This document shows positions 43,566-52,370 of a DNA stretch of 64,000 nucleotides, one piece after another. Position numbers and translations under genes: made by a program. The stretch spans positions 1 to 64,000 of the forward strand of contig URAJ01000003.1 in NCBI GenBank assembly GCA_900545715.1, given 5' to 3'. The notes beneath the pieces are model-generated. The model did no database searches. It saw nothing but the letters and a program-made list of their open reading frames with translations, and was not told the origin of the DNA. Source of the DNA: an uncultured Opitutales bacterium. Lineage in GTDB: Bacteria > Verrucomicrobiota > Verrucomicrobiia > Opitutales > Intestinicryptomonadaceae. How positions within the stretch are numbered: position 1 is the first letter of the stretch; the number at the start of each line of letters is the position of its first letter.

Positions 43566-45845
43566 ATGAATATCGCATCGACAATATCGCTTTTGGGAAC
43601 AGCCCAGACGGTCGGCGCGGACGGGGGAATCCCGTCCGTATTCTGGATTGTCCCGATAGCATCAATAATAGCGCTTGCCTTCGCCTGGCATTTCTACTCC
43701 GGAATGAAAAAGGAGGAGGAAGGCACCGACATAATGCGGAAAATCGCGGGACACGTCCGCAGCGGGGCGCTCGCGTATCTACGCCAACAATACAAGGTGG
43801 TGGCGATTGTATTCGTCGTCATAACCCTGTTTTTCGCCTTTTTGGCGTACGGCCTGAAAGTGCAGAACGACTGGGTGCCCTTCGCATTCATCACCGGCGG
43901 ATTTTTCTCGGGCTTGGCCGGATTCTTCGGAATGAAAACCGCGACTTACGCCTCCAACCGCTCGGCGTGGGCGGCGAACCACTCCCTCGACAAGGGCCTG
44001 CGCGTAGCATTTCGCTCGGGCGCGGTAATGGGGCTTGTAGTTGTGGGGCTCGCGCTTCTCGACATCTCCGTATGGTTTATGGTGCTCAACTTCTTTATCG
44101 AAGACGCAAGCCATGCGCATAAAATGGTAATTATTACAACAACGATGCTGACATTCGGCATGGGCGCGAGCTTGCAGGCGCTCTTTGCGCGCGTTGGCGG
44201 CGGCATATTCACAAAGGCGGCCGACGTGGGCGCAGACCTCGTCGGGAAAGTCGAAGCCGGAATACCGGAAGACGACCCGCGCAACCCCGCGACAATCGCC
44301 GACAACGTAGGCGACAACGTAGGAGACGTCGCCGGCATGGGCGCAGACCTCTACGAATCATACTGCGGCTCGATACTCGCGACAAGCGCGCTTGGAGCCG
44401 CCGCTTATATGACGACTCCCGAAGTCCAGATGAAGGCGATTCTCGCCCCGATGCTCATAGGCGCACTCGGCGTAGTGCTTTCGATAGTGGGCATTTACTT
44501 TGTAAGAGTAAAGGCCGGCGCCTCCAGCAAAGAACTGCTGAACGCGCTTGGCAAGGGCGTAAACGCGAGCTCCGTGCTAATCGCGATAGCCTCTTTCTTG
44601 ATTCTATACATGCTCGATATGCCCAGGTGGCTCGGCAACTGGGGCTCAATCATAGTCGGGTTGGGAACCGGCATTTTCATCGGCAAAATCACCGAATACT
44701 TCACGTCGGAAGCCTATAAGCCGACACGCTTTATAGCCGAACAGGCTAAGACAGGCCCCGCGACCGTCATTATCGGCGGAATGGGAACGGGCATGATTTC
44801 CACATTCTATCCCGTAATAGCGATAGTAATAGGAACTGCGCTCGCGTACGGATTCTCCTCGGGCGGCGACCTCACCGATATGAGCAGGGGGCTTTACGGT
44901 ATAGGCATAGCGGCCGTCGGTATGCTCTCCACGCTCGGCATAACGCTCGCGACCGACGCCTACGGGCCGATAGCCGACAACGCCGGCGGCAACGCCGAAA
45001 TGGCTGGGCTCGGCAAAGAAGTCCGCAAGCGCACGGATATGCTCGACTCGCTCGGCAACACAACCGCGGCCACCGGCAAGGGATTTGCCATCGGCTCTGC
45101 GGCACTCACCGCCCTTGCCCTTTTGGCTTCGTACGTCGAAGAATTGCGCATAGGGCTCGTCCGCCTCAAAGACGCCCCGCAGGCGACAGACTTTGCGCGC
45201 GAAACCATACAGAAATTCACGGAAGTCTCTGGCGGCGTCGAAACCGCAACCCTGCTTGACTTTATGAATGTGTACCAAGTCAACCTCATGAATCCGAAGG
45301 TGCTGCTTGGAATGTTTGTAGGATCGATGATGTCCTTCCTTTTCTGCGGGCTTACAATGAACGCCGTCGGGCGCGCCGCCAATCAAATGGTGAATGAAGT
45401 CCGCCGCCAGTTCCGCGAAAATCTCGGAATAATGCAAGGCACTTCGGAGCCCGACTACGCAAGGTGCGTATCCATTTCGACAAAAGCTGCGCAAAAGGAA
45501 ATGCTCTTCCCGTCGCTGCTCGCCGTTATAGCGCCGGTGCTCACAGGCATCTTGCTCGGCGTGTCGGGCGTTTTGGGGCTCCTCGGCGGAGCGCTCGCGT
45601 CAGGGTTTGTCCTCGCCGTATTTATGGCAAATAGCGGCGGCGCGTGGGACAACGCCAAAAAGTACATTGAGCAGGGCAATTTCGGTGGCAAGGGTTCAGA
45701 CGCCCACAAGGCTGCGGTTATCGGCGACACTGTCGGCGACCCGTTCAAGGACACTTCCGGCCCCTCCCTCAACATTCTCATAAAGCTTATGAGCATGGTG
45801 GCGATAGTGATGGCTGGCTTTACAGTCTCCTATTCGCTCTTCTAA
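43566..45845 (+). CDS. hppA: K+-dependent membrane pyrophosphatase, H+ or Na+ pumping
   Basis: 759 residues with about 16 transmembrane helices; couples PPi hydrolysis to ion export across the inner membrane, saving energy in anaerobes. The active-site blocks are complete: [40 protein letters not shown] near residue 217, [16 protein letters not shown] near 470, and [16 protein letters not shown] near 722. The K+ determinant reads [10 protein letters not shown] (Ala where K+-independent enzymes have Lys), which puts it in the K+-dependent family; many of those pump Na+. Ion specificity needs the TM6 acidic residues checked by alignment. Monocistronic, with a strong terminator. Confidence 0.95.
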   Translation: MNIASTISLLGTAQTVGADGGIPSVFWIVPIASIIALAFAWHFYSGMKKEEEGTDIMRKIAGHVRSGALAYLRQQYKVVAIVFVVITLFFAFLAYGLKVQNDWVPFAFITGGFFSGLAGFFGMKTATYASNRSAWAANHSLDKGLRVAFRSGAVMGLVVVGLALLDISVWFMVLNFFIEDASHAHKMVIITTTMLTFGMGASLQALFARVGGGIFTKAADVGADLVGKVEAGIPEDDPRNPATIADNVGDNVGDVAGMGADLYESYCGSILATSALGAAAYMTTPEVQMKAILAPMLIGALGVVLSIVGIYFVRVKAGASSKELLNALGKGVNASSVLIAIASFLILYMLDMPRWLGNWGSIIVGLGTGIFIGKITEYFTSEAYKPTRFIAEQAKTGPATVIIGGMGTGMISTFYPVIAIVIGTALAYGFSSGGDLTDMSRGLYGIGIAAVGMLSTLGITLATDAYGPIADNAGGNAEMAGLGKEVRKRTDMLDSLGNTTAATGKGFAIGSAALTALALLASYVEELRIGLVRLKDAPQATDFARETIQKFTEVSGGVETATLLDFMNVYQVNLMNPKVLLGMFVGSMMSFLFCGLTMNAVGRAANQMVNEVRRQFRENLGIMQGTSEPDYARCVSISTKAAQKEMLFPSLLAVIAPVLTGILLGVSGVLGLLGGALASGFVLAVFMANSGGAWDNAKKYIEQGNFGGKGSDAHKAAVIGDTVGDPFKDTSGPSLNILIKLMSMVAIVMAGFTVSYSLF

Positions 45846-45870
45846 TAAGCCGGTTTAAGTTAAAAAAGCG

Positions 45871-45899
45871 CGCGCGCCGTTATGGCGCGCGTTTTTTTT
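45871..45899 (+). terminator. intrinsic terminator after hppA
   Basis: Perfect 8-bp stem CGCGCGCC/GGCGCGCG, loop GTTAT, followed by eight T. Confidence 0.92.
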
Positions 45900-46182
45900 G
45901 CCTTAAAATTTTTATATATTTTAATTTTAGGAAGTAGGGTTTTATTCAATTCTTATAAAAATTGCGGCATTGGGAGAAAGAGAGGATAATAAGCGGCTGC
46001 CGTCAATTTTTTCTCTCAGCCGCATTTTGGACAACTTTGGCAAATAAAGAAAAAAAATCTCCGCCCAAAAAGAACCGCAATGCCCATAAAAAATCCCGCG
46101 CAAAAAAAAGCCGCAAGACAAAAAATCCCGCGGCAATATTGCGATTTCACCTGCGCCCTGAGTATTTTTAAGAAAAAAAATA
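45900..46182. other. gap between convergent hppA and phoB
   Basis: No credible gene. A Lys-rich frame around 46038-46171 has no ribosome binding site. No terminator for phoB stands out. Confidence 0.55.
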
Positions 46183-46872
46183 TCAAATTTTTTTCATTTT
46201 GTAGCCGACCCCGCGGACAGTCTCTATGTAAGCAGCCTTATCGCCGAGCTTTTTGCGGAGATTTACGATTGATACGTCCACTGCCCTGTCTGTCACAGGG
46301 TATCCGTCGCCGTGCAGGGCGGTGATAATGGCGTCGCGCGAAAAGACTCTTCCGGGCGAAGACATAAATAAATCGAGTATGGAAAATTCGTTTGCAGTCA
46401 GAGTTGCGGGCTTGCCGTCTATCAAAACTTCGTGGAATGTCCTGTCGAGTTTGATTCCGATGTACTCCAACGAATCCGCCTTCGTATCCTCCTGATTGCG
46501 GTTGCGCAACTGCGCCCTGATTCTCGCGATTAATATCCTCGGGCTAAACGGTTTTGTTATGTAGTCGTTTGCGCCGAATTCAAGCCCGCTTACTACGTCC
46601 GACTCCTCGCTGCGCGCCGTTAAAATTATTACAGGTATCCGGGCAAAGCGCTCCGTCTGCCTGAGCTTCCTGCAAAAATCGAGGCCGTCCATTCCCGCGA
46701 GCATCAAGTCGAGCAAAATTAAGTCGCACGTCCAGCCGCCGAGCAGGAGATCCATTGCTTTTTCTCCGGAGTCCACGCGGCGCGTTTCGTACCCGTTCTT
46801 TTTAAGGTTAAAGGCTATCAATTCTGCGATGGAGTCTTCGTCCTCGACAATTAGTATGTTTTCTTTTGTCAT
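46183..46872 (-). CDS. phoB: OmpR/PhoB-family response regulator
   Basis: 229 residues. Receiver domain with acidic pocket VEDED, phosphoacceptor Asp55 in LILLDLML, ILTARSEE and YITKPFSP (Lys). The C-terminal winged helix has LTANEFSILDLFMSSPGRVFSR and the recognition helix region TDRAVDVSIVNLRKKLG, then ETVRGVGYKM. Together with the sensor gene whose stop it overlaps (ATGA) and the neighbouring pst genes, it is the phosphate regulator PhoB; it should bind the heptamer repeats at 48694 and 51119. Confidence 0.92.
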   Translation of the reverse strand: MTKENILIVEDEDSIAELIAFNLKKNGYETRRVDSGEKAMDLLLGGWTCDLILLDLMLAGMDGLDFCRKLRQTERFARIPVIILTARSEESDVVSGLEFGANDYITKPFSPRILIARIRAQLRNRNQEDTKADSLEYIGIKLDRTFHEVLIDGKPATLTANEFSILDLFMSSPGRVFSRDAIITALHGDGYPVTDRAVDVSIVNLRKKLGDKAAYIETVRGVGYKMKKI

Positions 46873-48692
46873 AGCGATATTGTAAATTTTGTTCCCTTAC
46901 CAAGCTCGCTTTGAGCGCTTGCGCTTCCGCCGTGCAGCATTGCGATATGCTTTACTATCGCCAAGCCGAGCCCCGTGCCGCCGCTGTTTCTCGCGCGGCC
47001 TTTGTCCACGCGGTAAAATCTTTCAAATACTCTCGGCAAATCCTCCGGCGGTATGCCCTTCCCGTTGTCGGCAACCGTCAACACTGCCCCGCCGTCGCCC
47101 TTGGCCGCTGCTTCTATTTCTATTTTTACTCCGTCGCCCGCGTGGCTTATGGCGTTCGATATCAAATTCCCGACTGCCATCTGAAGCAGAGTATAGCTTC
47201 CGTTTACGCACAAACCGTCGGGGCACTTTACGGTTATTTCGTCGCCGCGCTTTTTGCCCTCCGCCTCGTAGATTGCGACGGCTTCGAATATGAGGGGCTT
47301 TAACTCGACCTTTTCAAACGTCTCGGTGCCGAACATCTGGTTGAATTCAATCCTCGAAAGAAGCAGCATATCGTTAACCAAAAGGTTCATTCTCTCCGAT
47401 TCCCTCAATATGACCTCCAAAAAGTGGACCGCCTGTTTGTCCCCAACCTCGCACGATTCCAGCACTGTTTCAGCCGCAATTTTTATAGAGGTTATCGGGG
47501 TTTTTAATTCGTGCGAAACGCTCGCGACAAATTCCTTGCGCAGGGATTCGTTTTTCTTCTGCATGGAGATGTCGCGCATTACGATTAGTGCGCGCGGAGT
47601 TTTGGACTCGTACGGAAGGACGTTTCCCACAAACTGGTAGGTTTTGTCGGAGTCTATGCATATTTCGGTTTCGCATGCGCCCGACTCGAAAACTTTGTCT
47701 ATTGCCGCCAATATGGCGCTGTTTCTAAAAGCCGCCTCCGCCACCAAGGATTCAATGTCCTTGTCGATATTAAACAGCTCCGCGCACGAGCGGTTAAATC
47801 TGCGCACGCGCCCGTCTTTGGAGCATATAAAAACGCTTTCGTCCATATTCGCGAAAATTTCGTCGAGCTCAAGGTTGCGCTTTTTGAGCGAGCGTATCTT
47901 GTCTCTTATGACTTTTGCCATGTCGTCGAAAGTTTTGGCGAGCGTCTGGACCTCGGCTATGTCGTACGAAGGAATCGCGACCTCAAAATTTTCCTTCGCC
48001 AATTTCGAGGCAATGTCGGTAAGCTGGCGTATGGGAGAGGATATTTTTCGCGCAAGCATATACGAGAGCGCAAACGCGAATACCAGCGCTATTGCCATAA
48101 ACACGGCGATTTCCCCGAGTATGACGTTTTCGACGTCGTTGATGTTTGAAATCGGTATGGATTGCCTTACGCAATACCTGTATTGGCCGTCCACTTTTTC
48201 TCCTGCGGGTATTGCGATATACATCATCTGCTTGTTGAGAGTGCCCGAGTATCGGGTTGTAAATTTGCGCTCTCCGAAAAACGCCGAGGAAATTTCCCTG
48301 CGGGCGGAGTGGTTTGACATGTTTGCCTCGTCGAAATCCGTATCGAGAAGGACCTCCCCATTGGAGCCGACTATCGTTGTCCTTATGCCGGCGTTTTTAG
48401 AGTACGACTGGCATATTCTATGGAGCTCCTCTTTCGGCATATTTTCCGACAGGAGCTTTGAGACGAAGTCTGCCGAGTCAGAAAGCGTCCTCTGGACGTT
48501 TTTGATATACGCCTTGTCGATTATGGAGTACGACACAAATGCGCACGCCGATATTATTGCGATTCCAAGCACAACTGTGCCCGAAAACAGCTTGTAAAAC
48601 AACCCTTTTGCGGACGATGTTATTATCATATTTTTTTTATAACTTGCCCAAAAGTGGGATTTTAATTTGCGGAGGTCAACAAAGATTTTCAC
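46869..48692 (-). CDS. phoR: phosphate-sensing histidine kinase PhoR
   Basis: 607 residues from the furthest start. Two transmembrane helices (about 35-57 and 190-212) flank a periplasmic or extracytoplasmic sensor region of about 130 residues, larger than in E. coli PhoR. Then follow a HAMP-like linker (KISSPIRQLTDIASKLAKENF), a PAS-type domain (about 280-375), the dimerisation/H box FVASVSHELKTPITSIK near 394, and the ATPase boxes NLISNAISHA, DNGKGIP and GTGLGLAIVK. The start is uncertain: GTG at 48692 abuts the Pho box, and ATG at 48629 (MIITSSAKG) would also include the first TM helix and may be correct. Coupled to phoB. Confidence 0.9.
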   Translation of the reverse strand: MKIFVDLRKLKSHFWASYKKNMIITSSAKGLFYKLFSGTVVLGIAIISACAFVSYSIIDKAYIKNVQRTLSDSADFVSKLLSENMPKEELHRICQSYSKNAGIRTTIVGSNGEVLLDTDFDEANMSNHSARREISSAFFGERKFTTRYSGTLNKQMMYIAIPAGEKVDGQYRYCVRQSIPISNINDVENVILGEIAVFMAIALVFAFALSYMLARKISSPIRQLTDIASKLAKENFEVAIPSYDIAEVQTLAKTFDDMAKVIRDKIRSLKKRNLELDEIFANMDESVFICSKDGRVRRFNRSCAELFNIDKDIESLVAEAAFRNSAILAAIDKVFESGACETEICIDSDKTYQFVGNVLPYESKTPRALIVMRDISMQKKNESLRKEFVASVSHELKTPITSIKIAAETVLESCEVGDKQAVHFLEVILRESERMNLLVNDMLLLSRIEFNQMFGTETFEKVELKPLIFEAVAIYEAEGKKRGDEITVKCPDGLCVNGSYTLLQMAVGNLISNAISHAGDGVKIEIEAAAKGDGGAVLTVADNGKGIPPEDLPRVFERFYRVDKGRARNSGGTGLGLAIVKHIAMLHGGSASAQSELGKGTKFTISL

Positions 48693-48693
48693 C

Positions 48694-48748
48694 CTAACAA
48701 ACTTCTAACGGGGGCTTTGCAATGGGCTAACAAAAATCGGATATAAAT
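48694..48748 (+). promoter_or_regulatory. candidate Pho-box array and -10 of the porin-pstS promoter
   Basis: Heptamers CTAACAA (48694), CTAACGG (48705) and CTAACAA (48727) stand at offsets 0, +11 and +33, followed by TATAAAT at 48742. The 7+4 period is that of PhoB boxes, although the heptamer differs from E. coli CTGTCAT. The pstC promoter has the same layout. Confidence 0.7.
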
Positions 48749-48861
48749 GCGGACAAAACTATTCCAAACCAAACGGAGAGCTAATCGAAATAAAATATTT
48801 TTATGTGAAGATACGCGGCGTCGATTGGGAAAAAAATCGGCATAGAACCATAAACAATAAT

Positions 48862-50121
48862 ATGAAATATAAATCCACATTGGCACTAATCGCCGCGATT
48901 CTCGGAATATCTTCCGCAGTATCTTACGGCCAAGACAAGGCAACGCTGGACCTGTTGGTATCAAAGGGCGTCATTACGAGGCAGGAGGCCGACGCGGTCT
49001 CCAAGAAATCGGTGATGGTATCCCCGAAGGAAAAGACGACTAAATCAGTCAAGCTAATCGGCAGAGTCCAAACGCAATACGAAAACATAACAACCGACGA
49101 AACTGTGGGCGGAGTAAAGAACGAGCTCGGCACAAAGAGCGATTTCCTCATGCGCAGAATATTTCTCGGAATGAACGCAGATCTCGGCTCTGGCTGGTCC
49201 GCAACCGTAATCGCCGACTTTTGCAGGTCTGACGCAAACTATCTGGAATACGCGTACATCTCCAAGGAGTACGACGGTGAATTTCTAAGCGGAACCGCCG
49301 ACATTGGCTATAAAAAAATAAAGTTCAATCTTGAGGAATACACGTCGGCATCGAAGCTTCTGAGCATAGAGCGCTCGCTTGCCTCCCGCTATTTTTCCGA
49401 AGGCAACAACGGAAGAAGGCTCGGACTTGGAGGGCGCCACACGGGGCTTTACTGGGAGGGCGAAACGCCGGTTGACGGCCTTCAATACGGTCTGTCTATC
49501 ACAAACTCCTACAGCAACAATCCCTCCTCGATTCCCGACGGCGCGCAGGACGGCCTGCTCTACGCGGCAAACGTCTCCTATTCCGGAAAGATTGCGGACG
49601 CAGTGTCGTTCCAGGCTGGCGTAAACGCCGCATACACAAACGACACAAACGTCGCGGGAACGGCGGGCGAGCACGGAGGCTATATAATAGGGCTCAACCC
49701 CTACGTAAAACTCTCCGCCTACGGATTCAGCCTTTGGAGCGAATTCTTGATGGCCAACATGGAGGACGCCAAGAACAATTACACGCAGGACGCGACCCCA
49801 ATGGGAGTAAACGTCGGCATAGAATATAAATTCGACATCGGCGAATTCGGCGCCATCGCCCCGACAGTTAGGTACAGCTGGATAGACACAGACGGCAGAG
49901 GAATAAAAGTTAGCGACGGAGTCCGCAACGCCTATGCCGATACGAGTTTCGACCGCGGCCAAAGCATTTACGCGGGCCTAAACTGGTACATAAACGGCAA
50001 CGCCCTCAAATTCCAAATAGGCTACGAATACGCCAAGCTCGAAGGCTCCCCGACGGACTCCTCGGCTGTGCAAAGCGCGGTCGCAAACGCGGTGAGAGCC
50101 CAAATGCAAGTATTGTTTTAA
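48862..50121 (+). CDS. phosphate-selective porin (OprO/OprP family)
   Basis: 419 residues from the chosen ATG. Signal peptide (MKYKSTLALIAAILGISSAVSYG), a short helical LDLLVSKGVITRQEADAVSKK segment typical of this porin group, then outer-membrane beta-strands from VKLIGRVQTQYEN to the C-terminal FQIGYEYAKLEG. The terminal residues ...MQVLF end in Phe, as needed for BAM insertion. It stands before pstS behind a Pho box and so probably brings phosphate across the outer membrane. The frame opens at 48805, but that start lacks a signal peptide. Confidence 0.9.
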   Translation: MKYKSTLALIAAILGISSAVSYGQDKATLDLLVSKGVITRQEADAVSKKSVMVSPKEKTTKSVKLIGRVQTQYENITTDETVGGVKNELGTKSDFLMRRIFLGMNADLGSGWSATVIADFCRSDANYLEYAYISKEYDGEFLSGTADIGYKKIKFNLEEYTSASKLLSIERSLASRYFSEGNNGRRLGLGGRHTGLYWEGETPVDGLQYGLSITNSYSNNPSSIPDGAQDGLLYAANVSYSGKIADAVSFQAGVNAAYTNDTNVAGTAGEHGGYIIGLNPYVKLSAYGFSLWSEFLMANMEDAKNNYTQDATPMGVNVGIEYKFDIGEFGAIAPTVRYSWIDTDGRGIKVSDGVRNAYADTSFDRGQSIYAGLNWYINGNALKFQIGYEYAKLEGSPTDSSAVQSAVANAVRAQMQVLF

Positions 50122-50143
50122 AAGCAAAACATAAGGAAAAAAA

Positions 50144-50977
50144 ATGAAAAATATCGCACTGAAAATAGCGGCTACAATATTTGCCGCCCTAATGCTCGGC
50201 CCGGCGCAAAGCGCCCTCGCCGGAGAAAACATAATTATAGACGGCTCGACGACAGTCGGCCCAATAGCAAAGGCATTTGCCGAATTTTACAAGGAAAGCC
50301 ACCCGGACGTAAACATAACAATCAGCGAATCCGGCAGCGGGAACGGCGTCAAGAGCCTCATAAACAAGGCGTGCAACATCGCGAACCTCTCGCGATTCAT
50401 GAAGGACTCGGAGTTTAAAAGCTGCGTGGCAAACGGAGTTCTTCCCGTTGCGCACGTCGTGGCATTCGACGGGCTTGCCGTAATCGTAAACCCGAAAAAT
50501 AAAATCCGCTCCCTCACAATGTCCGACATAGCCGCCATATACACGGGTAAAATCACAAACTGGAAACAGCTTGGCGGCGACGACGCAAAGATTGTCGTCG
50601 TATCGCGCGACACAAACAGCGGAACTTACGAGACGTTCAACGAGCTCGTCCTCAAAAAGGCGAAGATTGTCAAGGACGCCGAATACGTAGGCTCCAACGG
50701 CCAAGCGAGAACCCGCGTGAACACGACAAAAGACGCCATCGCGTACGTCGGCCTCGGATTTGTCGACGACACCGTAAAGCCGCTTTCCATCGAGGGCATA
50801 CTGCCAAACCCAAAGAGCATCACAAGCGGCAAATACCCAATTGCAAGGCCGCTTTTTATGTTCACAAACGGATACCCGAAAATGGGGGGCGACATATTTA
50901 ATTTCGTCACACTTCATTTGAGCGGCGAGGGGCGCGAGATAATATCGGACCTCGGATACATACCCGTCTGCGAATAA
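50144..50977 (+). CDS. pstS: phosphate ABC transporter, periplasmic binding protein
   Basis: 277 residues. Signal peptide (MKNIALKIAATIFAALMLGPAQSALA), then IIDGSTTVGPIAKAFAEFY with the phosphate-binding Ser/Thr loop, ITISESGSGNGVKSLINKACNIANLSR, VVSRDTNSGTYETFNELVL (binding loop) and a C-terminal LSGEGREIISDLGYIPV. It delivers phosphate to PstC-PstA. AAGGAAAAAA precedes the ATG, 22 bases after the porin stop, so both share the Pho-box promoter. It is separated from pstC by a terminator. Confidence 0.95.
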   Translation: MKNIALKIAATIFAALMLGPAQSALAGENIIIDGSTTVGPIAKAFAEFYKESHPDVNITISESGSGNGVKSLINKACNIANLSRFMKDSEFKSCVANGVLPVAHVVAFDGLAVIVNPKNKIRSLTMSDIAAIYTGKITNWKQLGGDDAKIVVVSRDTNSGTYETFNELVLKKAKIVKDAEYVGSNGQARTRVNTTKDAIAYVGLGFVDDTVKPLSIEGILPNPKSITSGKYPIARPLFMFTNGYPKMGGDIFNFVTLHLSGEGREIISDLGYIPVCE

Positions 50978-50996
50978 TAAAGTTTGCGCAAAAAGA

Positions 50997-51023
50997 AAGG
51001 CCCGCTTAGCGGGCTTTTTTTTT
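50997..51023 (+). terminator. intrinsic terminator after pstS
   Basis: Stem GCCCGC/GCGGGC (plus A-T/G-T closing pairs) with loop TTA and nine T. It separates porin-pstS from pstCAB-phoU. Confidence 0.88.
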
Positions 51024-51118
51024 GCGCCTGAGCGCCGCCTGATTTCTCGGGAATTGTTATCTGAGGCTGTAAAGAGGGCGCGAGTACATAAAAGCGGAGC
51101 GCGAGTTGCGGCGCAAAT

Positions 51119-51172
51119 CTAACAAAATTCTAACAGCCAAACGATATTCGCCTAACAATGCTTTATTAATAT
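51119..51172 (+). promoter_or_regulatory. candidate Pho-box array and -10 of the pstC promoter
   Basis: CTAACAA (51119), CTAACAG (51130) and CTAACAA (51152) sit at offsets 0, +11 and +33, exactly as before the porin gene. TAATAT at 51167 is at the same distance from the third repeat as TATAAA in the porin promoter. Transcription would begin near 51178, past the ATG at 51171, which rules that start out. Confidence 0.7.
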
Positions 51173-51239
51173 GCGGGCGAATTTTAAATCAAAAACAAGC
51201 CGGGCGGAATATCCCCACGCGGCAAATAGAAAACATAAG

Positions 51240-52370
51240 ATGAGTCCGAAAAAAAACTCCCTTATTCTCGACAGGCGCAATAGCGCGCTGAAAGCGTTTC
51301 TGGACAAATTTGGGCGGAGCCTGCTCTTTTGCATAACCGCGATTCCGACTATAGCGGTAGTCTTCATAATATTTTTTATAACGGTTGAGGCGCTTCCGTT
51401 CTTCTCTGATCTCGGCAGAACCTGCGAATTTTTCACAAGCACGGATTGGAGCCCGTCGCAGGCCGACCCGCACTTCGGGGCGCTCGCAATATTTTTTGGA
51501 ACCGCGATGGTGACAATAGGCTCGTGCGCGGTTGCAATTCCGCTTGGCATCACAACTGCAATATGCCTAAACGAGATTGTAGGCGCAAGCGTATCCAAGA
51601 TTTTTAAGCCGATTGTAGAGCTGCTTGCGGCAATCCCGTCTGTGGCATACGGTTTTTTTGCGATTGTAGTCTTTGCCCCGGTGCTTCAAAACCACGGCGG
51701 CGCCTTAATTGCAGCCACAATAGCCGTCATAGGCATCCCCATGGCGATTATAGCGGCATTCCCGGTCGGAGAGCTTTTGCACGAAAAAATATTCATGGGG
51801 AAAGGCCCGAAATTCGTGCCGTTGGCGATAGCGATTGTACTTTTTGCGGGCGCCGTGTGCATAGCGGCAAAGAGCGCGCTCGGTATTGAGGTTTCAAGCG
51901 GCACAAACGCCCTAAACGCCTCGATAGTCCTTGCGATAATGGCGCTTCCCACAATCATAAGCATATCCCAAGACGCGCTCGCGGCCGTTGGGAGGGATAT
52001 GCGCGAAGGCTCGCTCGCGCTCGGAGCCACGCGCTTTGAGACTATTTTTAAAGTTGTGCTGCCGTGCGCAAAAAGCGGAATAGCGGTGGCTGTGATACTC
52101 GGACTTATGAGGGTAGTCGGGGAAACAATGGTTGTTTGGATGGCGAGCGGCAATGCGCTAAAAATCCCCGAGCCCTTTTACAATTTTCTCGAGCCGGTCA
52201 GAACCCTCACCGCGACAATCGCGGGAGAAATGGGCGAAGCCGACCAAAGCACAGGGTCGCAGCGCTACCATGTGCTGTTTGCAATGAGCCTCTGCCTGCT
52301 GATAGGCGGGCTTCTGCTGAATGCTTGCAGCCAATGGATTGGCTCCGGCTTGCATGTGAAACGGAAATGA
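51240..52370 (+). CDS. pstC: phosphate ABC transporter permease PstC
   Basis: 376 residues, about six transmembrane helices. The first (LLFCITAIPTIAVVFIIFFITVEALPFF) is followed by WSPSQADPHFGALAIFFGTAMVT, the usual PstC entry; the permease signature for PstB contact is in the SISQDALAAVGRDMREGSLALGATRFE region near residue 240. GETMVVWMASGN and the ALF-like C-terminus are typical. It is somewhat longer than E. coli PstC. The upstream ATG at 51171 is rejected because it falls inside the promoter. The stop overlaps the pstA start (ATGA). Confidence 0.93.
   Translation: MSPKKNSLILDRRNSALKAFLDKFGRSLLFCITAIPTIAVVFIIFFITVEALPFFSDLGRTCEFFTSTDWSPSQADPHFGALAIFFGTAMVTIGSCAVAIPLGITTAICLNEIVGASVSKIFKPIVELLAAIPSVAYGFFAIVVFAPVLQNHGGALIAATIAVIGIPMAIIAAFPVGELLHEKIFMGKGPKFVPLAIAIVLFAGAVCIAAKSALGIEVSSGTNALNASIVLAIMALPTIISISQDALAAVGRDMREGSLALGATRFETIFKVVLPCAKSGIAVAVILGLMRVVGETMVVWMASGNALKIPEPFYNFLEPVRTLTATIAGEMGEADQSTGSQRYHVLFAMSLCLLIGGLLLNACSQWIGSGLHVKRK

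Noticed and set aside
46038..46171. Lys/Arg-rich frame of 44 codons with a TTG start
   Set aside because: No ribosome binding site, and the basic composition follows from the A-rich DNA of the gap between hppA and phoB.
51171..51239. PstC start at the upstream ATG 51171
   Set aside because: It lies upstream of the transcription start predicted from the Pho-box/-10 layout, and the added residues do not look like a PstC N-terminus.
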